Shown: positions 10,455 to 26,315, counted from the stretch's first letter. The stretch: DNA of 64,000 nt from Capillidium heterosporum (GCA_016630905.1 WBMQ01000006.1:62001-126000), one strand, 5' to 3'. A program made the numbers and translations. The notes: a model not told the origin generated them from the sequence alone.

Positions 10455-12538
10455 TTATTGTTCGACGACGGGGGCGACCTCATCCTGCTCGGGCTTCATG
10501 GCGGGGAACATGATGACTTCCTTGATGTTGTTAGAGTCGGTCAAGAACATAGTAAGTCGGTCAATACCCATACCCCAACCACCGGTAGGGGGTAAGCCGT
10601 ACTCCAAGGCGGTACAGAAGTTCTCATCAATGAGCTGAGCCTCATCATCACCGGCATCCTTGTCGTTGGCCTGAGCGGCAAAGCGTTCGCGCTGGTCGAA
10701 GGGGTCGTTGAGTTCAGGTGTAGGAATTGCAAATCTCCTTGGTAGCGCAGAACAGCTCGAAACGTTCACACAGGCCGGGCAAATCACGATGACTTTAAAG
10801 ATTAATAGGTGAGATAAAAATGGGGTTACTATTTGGCTAGGGGAGACATCATCTGAGGGTGGCAGGTGATGAAAGTGGGGCTGATGCACTGGACTTCAAG
10901 GTACTCACCGACCAGCTACAAAACTAAGTTAGCTTGGTAAGTAGAAATGAAACTCACTTTGTCCAACATGCGGGCGTTGGTGCGGGGGGCCGAGCACTCA
11001 ACCTTGTGCTTTTTGCACAGGTCAGACAGGAACTGGTTGAACTCGTCCGAGTAGAAGGTGTCGGAGGGAGGGAACTTGACGTTCAAAGCTTCCTCCAAAC
11101 CTTCAATCATATTGATCCTGCGGAAGGGAGGAGTGAAGTCCATCTCGTATTCTTCACCACCGGGGCCGTTGGGATGATACTTGACTTTGTACCCACCGGT
11201 GATGTACTTGACCATGGAACTCAGCATGTTCTCTGAGATCTCCATCAGGTCGTACATGTCAGCGTAAGCCATGTAGAACTCACAGGTGGTGAATTCGGGG
11301 TTGTGGGTCATGTCGATGCCTTCATTTCTGAAGAGACGTCCGATCTCGTAGACACGGTCCAGGCCACCGACAACTAACATCTTGAGGTACAGCTCGGGAG
11401 CAACACGCATGAATAGATCCATGTTCAAATCGTTGTGGTGGGTGATGAAGGGCTTGGCAGTGGCACCACCGGCAATCATGTTCATCATAGGCGTTTCGAC
11501 TTCCAAGAAACCTAGGTTGTCGAGGTACTGACGCACGAACTTGATGATCTTGCTGCGGACAACAAACTTGTCACGGACATTGTTGTTCATGATGAAGTCA
11601 AGGTAACGCTGGCGGTACCTAGACTCCTGATCCTTGAAGCCAAAGTGAGCGGTAGGTAACATGTGCAAGCAGGGAGAGAGCAAGATAACGTCCAGAGGCA
11701 TGATAGATAATTCACCCTTTTTGGTACGACCGGGATACCCACGTACACCGACAATGTCACCACGACGAAGGTGGTCGTGGACTTCGGCAAAGTCACGTTC
11801 CGAGTCCCTACTTTATTTAATTTCTATTGGTAAAGTACTTTGCTTACTGGGCACTGGCCATAATCTGGATTTTCTTGGCTTCACCATGTAGATCATAGAA
11901 GCGAAGTTTGGCACCCGAGGCACGCTTGTTATGGATACGTCCTAAGCTTAAATTAGCTATTATAACTGCATGCGATTATACCGGAAACGGTAACTATATC
12001 ATCAGAACGGTCACCATCAGCCAACCCACTGTACTTTTCGATAAAAGCTGGGATAGAGATGGAGACGTGGAACTTGTGAGGGTAGGGGGTGTTGCCATCC
12101 TTCATCATCTTCTTTACAGCTTTGGAGCGGATCTCAAAGTATTGCTAACGGTGAAGTTAAGTTTGGTTACTGAGATGAAATCAAGTACGTTGGGGTTGAG
12201 CTGTTCCTCAGCGGCTTCAGCAGAAACTTCCTTGGCGGCGGCTTCCTTCTGAACTGGAGCAGGGGCAGCAGCCTAAATTTTTAAAGAACAAAGTTAAAAA
12301 GTGGATGGAATAAAATTAATTTTTAAATGATCTAATTACCTTCTTAGCATCCTTCTCACGCTGCTTGTTACGTCTCTTCAATTCACTACAAGGTTCAAAA
12401 GTTAAAACTTCTACGTTGTCTAAAATATTACGATTTGGAGACCTTCTCGCCAGTAACTTCATCCAAGTAAAGTTTTTCTGGTTGGGTACCACCAGGTTGG
12501 CTAGCGTTGACTTGAATATCTTCGGTCTGTCCCGACAT
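10455..12538 (-). CDS. KRS1: Lysyl-tRNA synthetase, cytosolic (one +1 phase step)
   Basis: Eight exons (5' to 3'): 12538-12432, 12385-12340, 12272-12189, 12144-11982, 11941-11848, 11807-10958, 10915-10830 and 10792-10455. It is a class II synthetase that charges tRNA-Lys. An N-terminal Lys-rich helix ([15 protein letters not shown]) is followed by the OB-fold anticodon domain ([20 protein letters not shown]). The catalytic domain shows motif 1 ([20 protein letters not shown]), motif 2 ([20 protein letters not shown]) and motif 3 ([19 protein letters not shown]). At 10716 one extra base splits Tyr-Thr from Glu-Leu-Asn-Asp. Removing it gives 588 aa, against about 591 in yeast. The gene is normally essential and single copy, so true loss is unlikely. 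Introns are mostly 37-68 nt. Confidence 0.93.
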
Positions 12539-12900
12539 CTCTTATTTCAGTTGTGATAAACTTTTACAAAACTTTGAGTTGAAAAGCTGCAGTTCACCTT
12601 TTATGCTCCTAAAAAATTTTGAACTTTGGGTTCAGTCAATCCTTAAGGATGAGTCACCTTTGATTTTGACAGGAAATTTTAAGGACAGAATCTAGCTTAT
12701 TGCTGGCTTAATACAGTAATGAATCTTTTGCAGACTTGAAGCCTATCAAATTGCAACTGCTGTGGTAGTTGTAGCCTAGGAGCTTCAGCTTGATGTGAAA
12801 TTTATCAAAACCCTTAATAGGATTGGTATAAATTTTTCAAGTACTAAAGAATAGCAAAGAAATAGATTGCACAGTATTTCTTGCAATCTATTGATTTAAG
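12539..12900. other. KRS1 upstream region
   Basis: Leader and promoter for the leftward KRS1. No separate gene is seen. Confidence 0.4.
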
Positions 12901-13145
12901 AATGTAGCCAATTAAATATGATTCATTTATATATAGATAAAACTATGTTTAAGCCCAAAATTTAGATTACATTTATTTCAACTAGGCTTTAAAAACAACT
13001 TTTCACTTTATAGTATATTATTTTCTATAAGTTTTTAAAAATATATGCCAACTATCAAAACTATCTAATAAATTTTCCAAAGATATTATTTTAATTTACT
13101 TTAGCTAAACAAAGCAAACTTTTTTACTAAGTATTTCTTTTATCT

Positions 13146-13640
13146 ACTAAGATTTATTAAAAATAGTCTATATTAGAAAGTACTTATTAGTAAAAGTTAG
13201 CTAATAAATAATAGTAACTAATACTTTATAAAAGCTAAATAAGTTGATAATAAGGCTATATAAAAAGAAAATTTATACTTAAAGCTTAATTTAAAAGTAA
13301 TAGATAGATAAAAATACTTTAATTATAACTAAAAGACTAAGAAACATAGTTAGATTTATTAATTTAATAAAATTTTAGGATTTAGTTTAGTTTTATAATT
13401 TAGCTTTAATTAGTATAATTTTTTAGCTTAGAGAAATGCTAATTTTTAGTTTTAAATTATATTATTATAGTAAGTCTATACTATATTAATAGCAGAAGTA
13501 TTAAATAATTTAAGATATTTATTTAATAATTACTTAACTTACTATTAATTTTATTATAAACTTTATATAAACAGCTTATTTTTAATAGTTAATATTATAA
13601 ATACTAGTAATTAATATTTATTATTTACTAATATTAATAG
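13146..13640 (+). mobile_element. LTR family B, partial decayed copy
   Basis: Aligns by eye along its length with the family B LTRs at 27700-28415 and 52982-53692. It is a broken, heavily AT-mutated fragment lacking its 3' end, and old. Confidence 0.6.
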
Positions 13641-13782
13641 GAATAAATATCAAACTAATAGTTTATATTTAAGATATAAATATAAATTATAGTTATTAAA
13701 TAAAACTATAACTAATTTAAAAAGATTTTCTTATACTAGTTTTAATTCAATATTTAAACTTTTATCTATTTTATAATCTCCT

Positions 13783-14339
13783 TATAGAAGTCGAACCACA
13801 TATTCGCACGATCTAATAACTAAAAGGCTGACCAGGAACAATACTTTATTCGTAGACGAAACAGAATCAGGCTGTCAGAGACAGCTATGGCAGGGGAAAC
13901 AGATCAGGCTGTCAGAGACAGCTATGGCAAGGGAAACAGATCAGGCTGTCGCAACAGCTATAGTTGATGGTTGAGATCAAGAGGTGAGTAACAGCTATTT
14001 AGAAAATAGCGAGGTGGAACGTTGTCAAGATACCAGCCTTCAATGGCATTCCAAGGGTTTAAATACCCTTTCGGTATCTTGGCAATACTTGCTGAATATC
14101 CGAATCCCGATATCAAAATGCTATGCTGGTAATAGCTGGGGTTCCTAACTTATAGCCAAGATTACGAATATGGGAAATTGTCAAGAATATCTAATAAATA
14201 GAACAGATTTCTGTTCGAAACTAGATATAAATGGAAAGTAGAAAATCGAAGATTGGTAAGGAAAAGAAAATAGTATAGTGTGCAAAGAAAATTGGTCGAT
14301 GACCTTAGATTAGGAATTGTAACAACCAGGGTTGTTACA
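13783..14339 (+). mobile_element. LTR family A, solo LTR, well preserved
   Basis: 557 bp ending in a short inverted motif (tgtaacaacc / ggttgttaca) and sharing nearly full-length identity with the inverted copy at 26343-26862. The family start is inferred as TG from the decayed copies, giving TG...CA ends. No matching target duplication is visible and no internal region adjoins. It is a relatively fresh fossil inside a decayed block. Confidence 0.75.
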
Positions 14340-14999
14340 TTTATTATTAATATAGTAGTAGAATTTAGTTTTACTTTTCTAATTTATTATATTATTTATT
14401 TATAATAATATTTTTAGTTAGATTTAATAGCATTTTACTATACTTTATAAGTAGTATAAAATAATAATAAGTATCTTTTTTAGTACTTTTTATTATTATC
14501 TATAATTAAATAATTTGCTAAATTTAGTTTTCTAATATACTAATATAATATAAATAGTAAATATAAGCTATATAAAAACTTATTATATACTTTTAAATTA
14601 AGTAAAGCTAACTAACTTTTATATTTTACTATTAGGCCTTAGTTTTTGCAAATAAATAATATATAGATATTAATATTAATGCTTAACTATTACCTTAAAG
14701 TGTATAAAAGTAGCTATTTAGAAAGTAAGGTAGATGAAACTAAATATTAATTTAATATAAGTTTAATAATAGTTGAAATATATAAATATTCAATAAAAAG
14801 CTATTTAAACTTTATCAACATTATGATTATAATTAAAGCAACCAACTAAATTAATAAAAAAGAATTTTAAAAGTTTGGTTACAAATTTCTATATATACTA
14901 TATTGTGATTTAAGTTTGATATAGCTTATTGCTTTGATTTGTCTTGTAATGTTAAATTCGTTACCTATAAACCTTTATAAAACATGCCAAAGTTTAAGT

Positions 15000-16094
15000 T
15001 TAAATCTAGTGGATTTTTATTGAAGCAAATCAGAAATAACTGTATAGCTATGTATCTGGCAATATATAAACAGGTGATTACTATTTAGTATATCAACGAG
15101 CTTATATATTTATGCTTAGTACTACTGCATTAAAGAACAATGTCAAATATGGATACATTTCTAGACCTAACTTTTGTTAAACACTATAAAATGCCATCAT
15201 TCGATAACATATCTATCAGATATATAAGATAGAAAACAATATCATTAAATGGATGTCAATGTATAGATACGAAAATAAACTGAACTTAGAAATAGAAAGA
15301 TTAAATACTACAAATATATTTATTTACAACACCATTTTAGTACCTATATAAAGCACAATTAGTAATACATTCAACTAAATATAAACATAAAGTAAATGGA
15401 AAAGTTCAGAGGTAGAAATTTGATCAAAGATTGACAGAATCAAGACTTAAAAATCTAGGTAGGGCTAGTAAACTAGGCTACCTAAAACATACGAACTGAT
15501 CCAACTTAAACTCAACTTAAATTTACTTTCCTCCAAAGTGAAAGAAAACCTTTTACTATGGAATACCGGAACTTATAAGCTAAGCTTTAGTTGCAACCTT
15601 CTACTTTAACTAAATAAAGTAATTCATAGAATGGATAAACTACATTGTCATCCCGATAAAATATAGCAAAAGATGGATGGAATAGAATTACTTACGTCGT
15701 TGTTCAGATTTTGGAATTGGAGAGATAGAAAAACTGAAAGGTTTAAGTGCTAGTCAATTTATAGTCCAAGCTTTTAGTGTTGGTAATTGTAGGTTAAAAC
15801 TTTTGTTCAATTCAAAATGCGAATCGTTTATTGGCTATAATTGAGTTGGAATTTAAATTTGAGAGTTGGCTGATTGACCAGCAATAGGCGAAACAATCAA
15901 ATTCCACAAATGAGATTCACTTAGAACCAAATATATAAACTTTATTGGTTATAAATTAGTTGTCTCAATAAACCACTATAAAAATCAATCAAAAGTTACA
16001 ACTAAAATGACCTATAAAACCTTTGCTAAAAGTTTTCCAAAAGCAAAAAGTTTACAAGCACTAGCAAAACCTGTCCAATACATAAACCAACACG
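15000..16094. other. Intergenic, upstream of UTP18
   Basis: Moderately AT-rich sequence with no coding signal. The last 200 nt before 16095 form an A/C-rich leader. Confidence 0.5.
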
Positions 16095-17964
16095 ATGGAT
16101 AACCTTACCGACCTAGTAAACAACGACAAGCCTACCAACTTGAAGCGTAAGAGTAAGCCCATTGAAAAGAGCCAAGAGGAACTAGCTTTAGAACAGTTGA
16201 TTTTTGGCAATTTGACGACCAACTCCCAAACTATTCAATTGGAAGCCGAAGAAGTTCAAGAGCAAGATAAGGAAGAAACCAACTTGGCTGATGAACAGGT
16301 AAATTTACTATAGTTTTATTTGATTTTTAATTCTACTAGTTATTTTATATTGATGACGATGAAGAAGGAATTACTAAACTAACCCAAGAAGAAGAAACTA
16401 TTGAAGAAGACTTGGGAGGTAAAATAAATGAAATTTTATAGCTATACCAATTTAATTCTCTTGTTTATTAGATAAACCAGTATGGGTAGATGAAGATGAC
16501 GAACAAGAGATAAGTTTAGTCAATAACAACCGACTTAAAAAGCTACGCAAAGACATTTCTGAAGAAAAAGTTAGTGGTGTCGACCTGCAAACCCGATTGA
16601 AAACCCAGTAAGCTTATTCAGTACCAACTCATTTTATAACATTTTTGTGTTTCTTTAGGCATAAGAAGTTAGGAAAGTAGCTAGCTGGGCCGAGGTGAAA
16701 GAAGATGAGGATAGCAAAGATGCTAAAATTGATCAAATGTTCCGTGAAGTCGATGGCATTCTAGATAGTGAACTTACCGAGACCAAACTATCAGCCGACA
16801 ACTTTTTGTATGAGCCTTGTGCCAACATCAATTTGAAGGATACCTACAAAGGTAACTAATAGCACTCTTGCCAAAAAATTAAAGCAATAAATTTAGGGCT
16901 CTGTCGAACACTTGGAATTCCACCCTGACGGTGAGATCATCTTATCGACCGGTTCCAAAGATCCCATCTACATCCATAGAGTACTTTAAACAATATAATA
17001 TTAAAAGCTAACTTTCATTAAAAATAGGTGGATACTAAACGTAGCCAACTTTTACGTACCATTGATTTCCCCAAATTGAACATCACCAGTGCCAAATTCT
17101 TTGATCAAGGAAAGCAAATTCTAACTACCACTTCACGTCGTAGTTACTTTTCTATCGACACCGAGACCGGTGCCAAGACCGAGTTACACCTCAGCCGTTC
17201 GTCAGCTGCCGCTACTGATATTGACTTGGGTGTTGTTGTATCTTCGCAGTCCAGCTACTTTGCTTTGTTAAGCTCCAAGGACAGCACTATCAACTTTATG
17301 AATGGTAAGACGAAGATGGGTTTAGGATTTGTTACTTTACCGGTTGGTAAACCAGTTGCTGCTCAATTCTCCAAAGATGAGAAACTTCTTTACACCTTAG
17401 CTAGTAACGCCGACGTCTTAGTTTGGGACTGTAGGACGCGCAGGTGTTTGCACAAGTTTAGGGATTTTGGTGGGTTCCAAAGTAGCTCCATGGTTTTGAT
17501 GGAGGATGGCAAACACCTGGCTATTGGGTAAATTTTTGGCAAGATATTAAAAGGTGCTAATCTATATGAATAGGTCCAAGTCCGGAGTCGTCAATCTCTA
17601 CAACACCGACGATTTGCTGCAGACAATGGAACCTAAACCTATCAAAGATATTCTGAACTTGACGACTTCGGTCGATACTTTAGCTTCCAACTTTGATGGA
17701 CAGATCTTAGGGTTAGCTTCCAAAGAGAAACGCAATGCCATGCGATTGGTATTTTCTACTTCTTAATGCATCGTACTAACGCTTCATCTATATTGACTTT
17801 TTCAGTTCCACGTACCTAGCTTACGAGTTATTCCCAACTTCCCCCCCTTGAACTTCCCGGTGGGGTACGTCACCGCCATGCACTTTGCTCCTCAATCGAG
17901 ATTTTTGGCTTTCGGTAACACCAAAGGGCTTATCCCACTGTTCCGACTAAGAAATTATAACTAA
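16095..17964 (+). CDS. UTP18: U3 snoRNP WD-repeat protein Utp18
   Basis: Exons: 16095-16298, 16340-16418, 16472-16607, 16673-16851, 16897-16980, 17028-17527, 17574-17748 and 17806-17964; about 504 aa. An acidic N-terminus (about 170 residues) precedes a WD40 propeller: VEHLEFHPDGEIILSTGSKD, then RTIDFPKLNITSAKFF, ADVLVWDCRTRRCLHKF and a last blade NTKGLIPLFRLRNYN. It is a subunit of the small-subunit processome needed for 18S rRNA maturation in the nucleolus. Two doubts remain. The third intron could end at 16658 or 16672, and only the latter keeps frame without a base missing. At the 16851/16897 junction one extra G is present relative to KGSVEH. The TACTAAC-like branch site in the last intron is clear. 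Confidence 0.88.
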
Positions 17965-18116
17965 TATAAAACAAGAAGAACGGGGTGAATGGGTTTCGAA
18001 GATTTTATATTAAAAGCAATAGATTTATATAATTTATATTAAAAGTATTGTATAAGGAAGATGCCAATGTCTAATTACCTATTTACATTTATATATTCTG
18101 AAATTTTGGATACATT

Positions 18117-18434
18117 TCAAGTTACCAAAAGTACATAGGAAAAGAAGTACCCTAACAGAGTGGTTCCAACCACTAACAAGGAGATAGGAATGTAAAGTGC
18201 TAATTTAGGTTCCCAAAAGTAGGCATTTATGTTGAGGTCTTTATCTAGGAACGGCTGTTTTTCAGAGAGGAAAAGAGAAGTTAGTCTATTTAAAAGATAT
18301 GTATAAGAGCTTACCACCACTATCAACCAAACAAAGTAATATAGGAAACTCAATGTACTAATAAAGACTATTGTCGAGCCCAAAGTGGAATCTTTCATTG
18401 CTTTGTATGTAGAGTTTACTTTGAAACTGGCCAA
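18117..18434 (-). CDS. DPM2: Dolichol-phosphate mannose synthase regulatory subunit (DPM2)
   Basis: Two exons, 18434-18315 and 18254-18117, give 85 aa (the human protein is 84). The 60-nt intron is in frame and without stops, so an unspliced reading would falsely give 105 aa. Two membrane segments are visible: LGSTIVFISTLSFLYYFVWL and YIPISLLVVGTTLLGYFFSY, joined by a short luminal loop beginning PFLD. DPM2 sits in the ER membrane and stabilises the Dpm1 catalytic subunit making dolichyl-phosphate mannose for GPI anchors and glycosylation. The gene lies divergent from RLP24, with about 200 nt between their starts, so the two probably share a promoter region. Confidence 0.85.
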   Translation of the reverse strand: MASFKVNSTYKAMKDSTLGSTIVFISTLSFLYYFVWLIVVVSSYTYLLNRLTSLFLSEKQPFLDKDLNINAYFWEPKLALYIPISLLVVGTTLLGYFFSYVLLVT

Positions 18435-18632
18435 GGTTTCTCAACAAAGATGTTCAATTTCCTATTCCCAATCTCAAATCCTTCAACTTTCCCATTGTAA
18501 ATTTGAACCAATCGTAGGCCAAGTTAGAAGTCCAAGCAAAATAATTTCAAAGTCCCTTCAAAACCAAACTCAAAAAAGTTCTCAAGGCTCGAAGCAAACT
18601 TTCTCTTTGCAAGTGTAAAAAGTTTTTGGAAG

Positions 18633-19263
18633 ATGCGTATTGAGAAGTGTTATTTTTGTTCCTCCAACTGTTACCCCGGCCACGGCTCTATGTTCGTTAG
18701 AAACGACAGTAAGGTAAACTAACTCCCATTTATCAACTTCAACATTTCAATTGGAACTTAAAACTAACTTACCTTATTCTATTAAAGACCTTCCGATTCT
18801 GTCGTTCCAAATGCCACAAGAACTTCAAGATGAAGCGTAATCCTAGGAAAGTACGTTGGACCAAGGCCTTCCGTAAGTCGGCTGGCAAGGAGATGACTAT
18901 TGTAAAATTTTTTATTGCCAACTTGCAACTAAAGCTTATCCCTTTTTCCTTCCTTCTTGCCATTAGGACTCCACCTTTGAGTTTGAGAAGCGTAGAAACA
19001 TCCCAGTTAGATACGACCGTAACCTTATTAGTACTACTTTGAACGTCATGAAACGTGTACAAGAAATCCGTGCCAAGAGGGAGAGAGCCTTCTTCAAGAA
19101 CCGTATGGCCGGCAACAAGGAGCGCGAACGCCAACAGAACTTGAAGGAAGTCCAAGTCAACCTCAACATGCTGCCCCAGCAAAAGGAACAATTGCAGAAG
19201 ACAGTCGACAAACTTACCAACCAAGAAGCTCAGCAGGTCGACTTGGAGGCTATGGAGGAATAA
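18633..19263 (+). CDS. RLP24: Ribosome biogenesis protein Rlp24 (L24e family)
   Basis: Exons 18633-18713, 18788-18901 and 18967-19263, 163 aa. The N-terminus is an L24e zinc-binding fold: [18 protein letters not shown], then [12 protein letters not shown], supplying four cysteines. It is followed by [20 protein letters not shown] and the Rlp24-type [15 protein letters not shown]. The C-terminal half is a charged coiled coil ([20 protein letters not shown]). Rlp24 occupies the eL24 site on pre-60S particles and recruits the AAA-ATPase Drg1. At 163 aa it is shorter than yeast Rlp24 (199 aa), ending after an acidic LEAMEE. Confidence 0.9.
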
Positions 19264-20296
19264 GTTGCTTCGTTGGGTTTGTTCCTACTTTATTTGATGG
19301 GTGGAGATACTTTACTAGGGTTACTTCTACCTATATAGACTTGTTGAAAAAATGGGTGGGGAATTTTTTCCGCCTTGGATTTCTTACCTTTAACTTAACT
19401 TCTCGGAATAAATATATTTACACTTTTTTGGGATCGGTTTTCAGTTGATTTAGTTACTTTACCGCTTTACAAAGTCCAATAGCTTTTATTTAAATGCAGT
19501 TGACTGGTATGAGATCTCCAGTTCTTTAACACCAAATTTCCTAAACTTTTTACTGGTACTAATTGAATATACCTATTCTTTTTACAACTATCTATAATAG
19601 GATGTATCTTTATCCAAGTTCAAACTTTGTGTAAAATACTGCTACCATCAAAAGCTGAAATCTAACTATGGTTTTAAATTAATTCAACATTCATTTTGAA
19701 CCAACATTAGTTTGGATACTGAGTTCCAGCTCTTTATAAGACAACGTCTTTTACTAGTCTATCGGTATCCCTCATTCCAATTATCTAAAATTTTACAATT
19801 TGCTCTTTCCCACTTCTATAAAACGTTCGTTGACGATACATCTATTTAGTAAGCTGCTATTCAAAGATCGAGAGAATGTGGGTTCAATTTACTTCAAGTT
19901 TATAATCCAACTCTTGAACATTTAAAGGCAATAGTGTCCTTCAAATTAAAATCACCTGCAGAGATTTGATAGCTTCATCAACAGCAGCTCTACTTGCATA
20001 GACCTCAGCGTATCATTTTGAAAGGCTGTGAAAGCTAAATCCAGAGTGTGATATGGTTTTGGAAGCTTGATTCTCAGGTCAGAGGTAGCTGGAACGATAA
20101 AGAAATTTTATGAATTAATATTAAAGTGCATCACAGGCCAACTGGAGAACAGGAAGTATGATATATAGTGATGTAAAGGTAGAAAATATTCAATCAAATT
20201 TTTGTCAAGGCACTTTGGCATAGAAAATTAAAACTACATAATCCAAATTATTGTATATATATATTTCAATAGGCCAAATCAAACCCAAAATTCACT
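19264..20296. other. Convergent spacer, no gene seen
   Basis: About 1 kb between the 3' ends of RLP24 and ADE5,7. I scanned both strands and saw no coding signal or RNA gene. Confidence 0.5.
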
Positions 20297-23046
<2,750 letters not shown>

Positions 23047-24405
23047 AGCAAAATTTTGTAAAGTTCGTTGGGATGAAGAAACCTGACTTTACTACCTTTT
23101 GTAACTTGTAGAATTTGAATCGGATACAAAATATTTTGGGCCAATAGGATAGAATAGTTTAGGTTGGATGAATCATCTGGACTGGAATCGTTATTCTTTA
23201 GGCAGGAATTTCTAAAGAGTTTGGATAGGGTACTGGGCTTCAAATGGTATTTGAAACTAAAGTAGATGACCAAACACCACTATGTTGAGGATATATCGGT
23301 CTACCGATACATAATTTAAAAGTTTATATCACTGTTTCTTCAAATAGCCGAATTAAATTTCAATTGATGGCTACCTTTCGATATGAATAATCATCCATTT
23401 GATAAGGATTGGAACTTGATGTTGTGATAATAAGATTGGCTTGTGGTAAATAAATATGCATCCTTTGTAGACATCAATCAGTGATGCGTATCAAACAGCT
23501 TCTATATAGTTTAAAATTTATTGGAGGGCAATTGAGCAGAGTTAGGTAGAATATTGGAAACTTAGATCCAAAGTTAGTAAACCTAAATAGAGTTATCATT
23601 GAAGCAATATTGAAATGAAGGTGCCCAGATATTAGGTCTGAGTCATAATGTAGCAATACAATCTTATGAGTTCCCAATACCATAGATTCGAAACTAGCTT
23701 TAACTAAGCTTTAACATTATTTTGCTGATTAGCTAAAATCTAGGCATCACTTCTCTGTTATAAGCTTTTCAATATATTAAAATAATTTATATAAATCGAA
23801 ATATTATGCAAATTTAGTTACTTCATCTTAAATAAAGCTAAACTCTGAGATACCAAAGCTTTATATTCCTTCTTACAACATCCTTTTATTTGGACTATGG
23901 CACTTATCTATTTCAAATATGGGCTTGCTCTAAAGCTACAAACTATGATAAATTTGCTAGGTATCTATAAACCCATATTTGAAAAACCAACCCTTTATCA
24001 AATGATGGTAGGGATTTTCAAGCTGATAAACTGGTGTTATTGACCTTCCATACTGTCATGTAAAGGAAGGAAAACAGCTACATTAATTAGCATTAGATTT
24101 GAAGGGTAGCTGGTATAGATTCTCAAACTTTGACTGACTTTAGTTTACATATAAAAGGTCAAATATTTTTTTACAAATGTACAAAAATTTAGTCAATTCT
24201 CTCTATATGTAAACTTTTATTTTGATAAAGTAAATCATTTAAAGCCACTCTTTAATAATGAAGGCTTTACACTATTAAGTACTTTGAACTTTTATATAGA
24301 GATGTAGGTTTAATCTTAAGGATCTTTGTTTAGGTATAATTAATTGACATTCTCTTTTACAATAGTTAAATCTTTCAAGTCCAAAATATATAAGTTTGAT
24401 TTATA
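23047..24405. other. Intergenic, no gene seen
   Basis: Contains the ADE5,7 promoter side. Open frames are short and lack codon bias or motifs. Confidence 0.5.
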
Positions 24406-24410
24406 TTTAT

Positions 24411-25290
24411 TGTCAACTTAGCTCTCAGGCTAAGTTGGGTGTCGAACATTGGAACATTAATTTTTCATAAGAAACCTACGATTTGGCTACTACTGGACAG
24501 AGCATTTTGGGATGATACAGTTACATATTCATCCCTGCACTGTGAAATACCTACCATTCATTAGTATACATTCTAACTAATAGCGAAGTGCTCAAATTAC
24601 CTAAGACCGATTTCTATTGAGAAGGTAAGTTTGGGATTTCGGACTTAATGCCGGATTTCTCTGATGGTTGACTTGCAGAGAAAGTGAATCCAAAATGCGG
24701 AGGCGGACAGCAGTAATTAGGATAGTGACTCTCCGGTTCATTAAGAAAAGAGTTCACTGACAAGCCTCCAAATTATGCCTTGTTTCGGATCTACCATATA
24801 AGGAGGACAAAGGAGGAAAAGAGAGAGGACAGACAAAGAGAGAAAAGAGAGAGAGAATAAGAAGAGGACAAAAACGGAAAACAGACCACCAGACAAGAAG
24901 AAACAGATAGGAGGACTAAAAGGACAGTGAAAGAACAAGAGGGAAAGAAAAAGAGTTTCTGGATCGCTTTCATCAATAGAGGAAAAGAGAGTTTCTGAGT
25001 CGGTTTATCAGAATTGTTTGAGACCTTTCTTTTGAGTTTGCCCTAATCATAGATTAAGTTTGGGTTAGGTTGATTATAACGTTTTAAGGGTTCCTAACCA
25101 GAAGTGTCGCAAGAATAAAGCTTTTATATTGGATTTAATTGTAGGGCAGTTGCCGCATCTATATTAGTCAGCCCACAACACGATACACATGTCACGTCCC
25201 ATGCCGAAGGACTCACCAAGTTCGGCCGAACCCACTTGACTGGAAGTCCAAGCCAGTGGTCAAACACTCAGCGAGGGCGACCAGCCAACA
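24411..25290 (-). mobile_element. LTR family C, solo LTR with intact target duplication
   Basis: 880 bp flanked by the 5-bp direct repeat tttat at 24406-24410 and 25291-25295. Read on the minus strand it runs TGTTGGCTGG to GTTGACA, giving TG...CA ends. A TATA-like AATATAAAAG and a long pyrimidine tract lie inside. No internal coding region remains. The fit of the target duplication and good composition suggest a comparatively recent insertion. Confidence 0.88.
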
Positions 25291-25295
25291 TTTAT

Positions 25296-25654
25296 TATTC
25301 CTATTATTTTGAAATTTAGTTTTGAAAAAATAGATTTTTGTAGAATATTTGCCTTTTTTGAACATTGCTAAAGTTTCAAGATTTTAACTTAACCTTCAAA
25401 TATAAATATAAACTAACCATCATATATTCGAATTTTAACTATCTTATAATAAACATAGATTATAGGAGAGGTAGAGCTTTTAAGGTAAAATTGAGCAAAA
25501 ATAGTATCTTAACTAAAAGCAATTAGAAACTAAAGTAAGCTTTAGAAATTGATAGTTTAGGGTATTAAAATCAATATCAGCCTTTTTAGGAATTATATTG
25601 AAGCAAATATGTATGAATCTAAAAACTAATAAAACAATCAAATAAAAAGCTATA
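25296..25654. other. Spacer between two inverted solo LTRs
   Basis: AT-rich, no gene. It separates two LTRs of the same family lying head to head. Confidence 0.5.
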
Positions 25655-25659
25655 TTAGG

Positions 25660-26315
25660 TGTTGGCTGGTTACCCTTGCTGAGTGTCTGACTACTAGCTA
25701 GGACTTTCAGTTGATTAGGTTTGGCCAAACTTGGTGAGTCCTTTAGTATAGAACATAATATATGTATTGTATTGTAGGCTGACTAATATAGATACAGTTG
25801 ATTTCTCTACAACTAATGAAAGTACTAAAAATTCTCAATCCCTGAAAAACCACTGATTAAGAACCTTTTGATATTTAATAAAACTAATCCAACTCAATAT
25901 ATAATCTTAGAACCTTAAAGACTTTAAACTACAAAATACCAAAATCCTTTATGTTTTTGAAATCCTTAATCCCCAGAAAACCTCTTCCTCTTTCTTATAT
26001 AAAAGGTATGATATATATATCATAGCTTTGGAAATAGTTATAACTTACTGATATGTAAGTGGATATTTCTTTTATAAGGGGATAGACATGTGTTCTGGTT
26101 GCAGTAGTCCATCCTTAAAGTTCAGATCCAATAATTTATACAGCTGATTAGTATAGTAGAACTGGTCATCTGGTAACTAAACTAAGTCTTTGATGAAAGA
26201 TAAAGTTTATAATCTAAAGTACATTGTTAGGACATAGTATAAAATGTAAGCTAACTATGAAAAATAATATAAATTGATGATTACTCTACAACTTAGCTGA
26301 AGAGCTAAGTTGACA
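25660..26315 (+). mobile_element. LTR family C, solo LTR with intact target duplication
   Basis: 656 bp flanked by ttagg at 25655-25659 and 26316-26320. It starts TGTTGGCTGG and ends AAGTTGACA. The first 150 bp match the start of the LTR at 24411-25290 in inverted orientation, with many C-to-T type differences; the interior is more diverged and shorter. It is a solo LTR, older than its neighbour. Confidence 0.85.

Larger units (their letters stand above)
12900..15000. repeat. AT-rich decayed block around LTR fossils
   Basis: The same CpT-only cytosine signature as 5400-7480, interrupted by the much less decayed LTR at 13783-14339. It contains a partial family B LTR. No host gene is visible. 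Boundaries are approximate. Confidence 0.6.

Noticed and set aside
13778-14344. Target duplication for the family A solo LTR
   Set aside because: Flanks ctcct and tttat do not match even allowing C-to-T decay.
18255-18314. Reading DPM2 as one 105-aa exon
   Set aside because: The middle 60 nt have GT...AG ends, and removing them gives the family length and loop.
24741-24976. Hydrophobic Ser/Phe/Leu-rich open frames on the minus strand
   Set aside because: They read through the pyrimidine tract of a solo LTR; low-complexity artefact.
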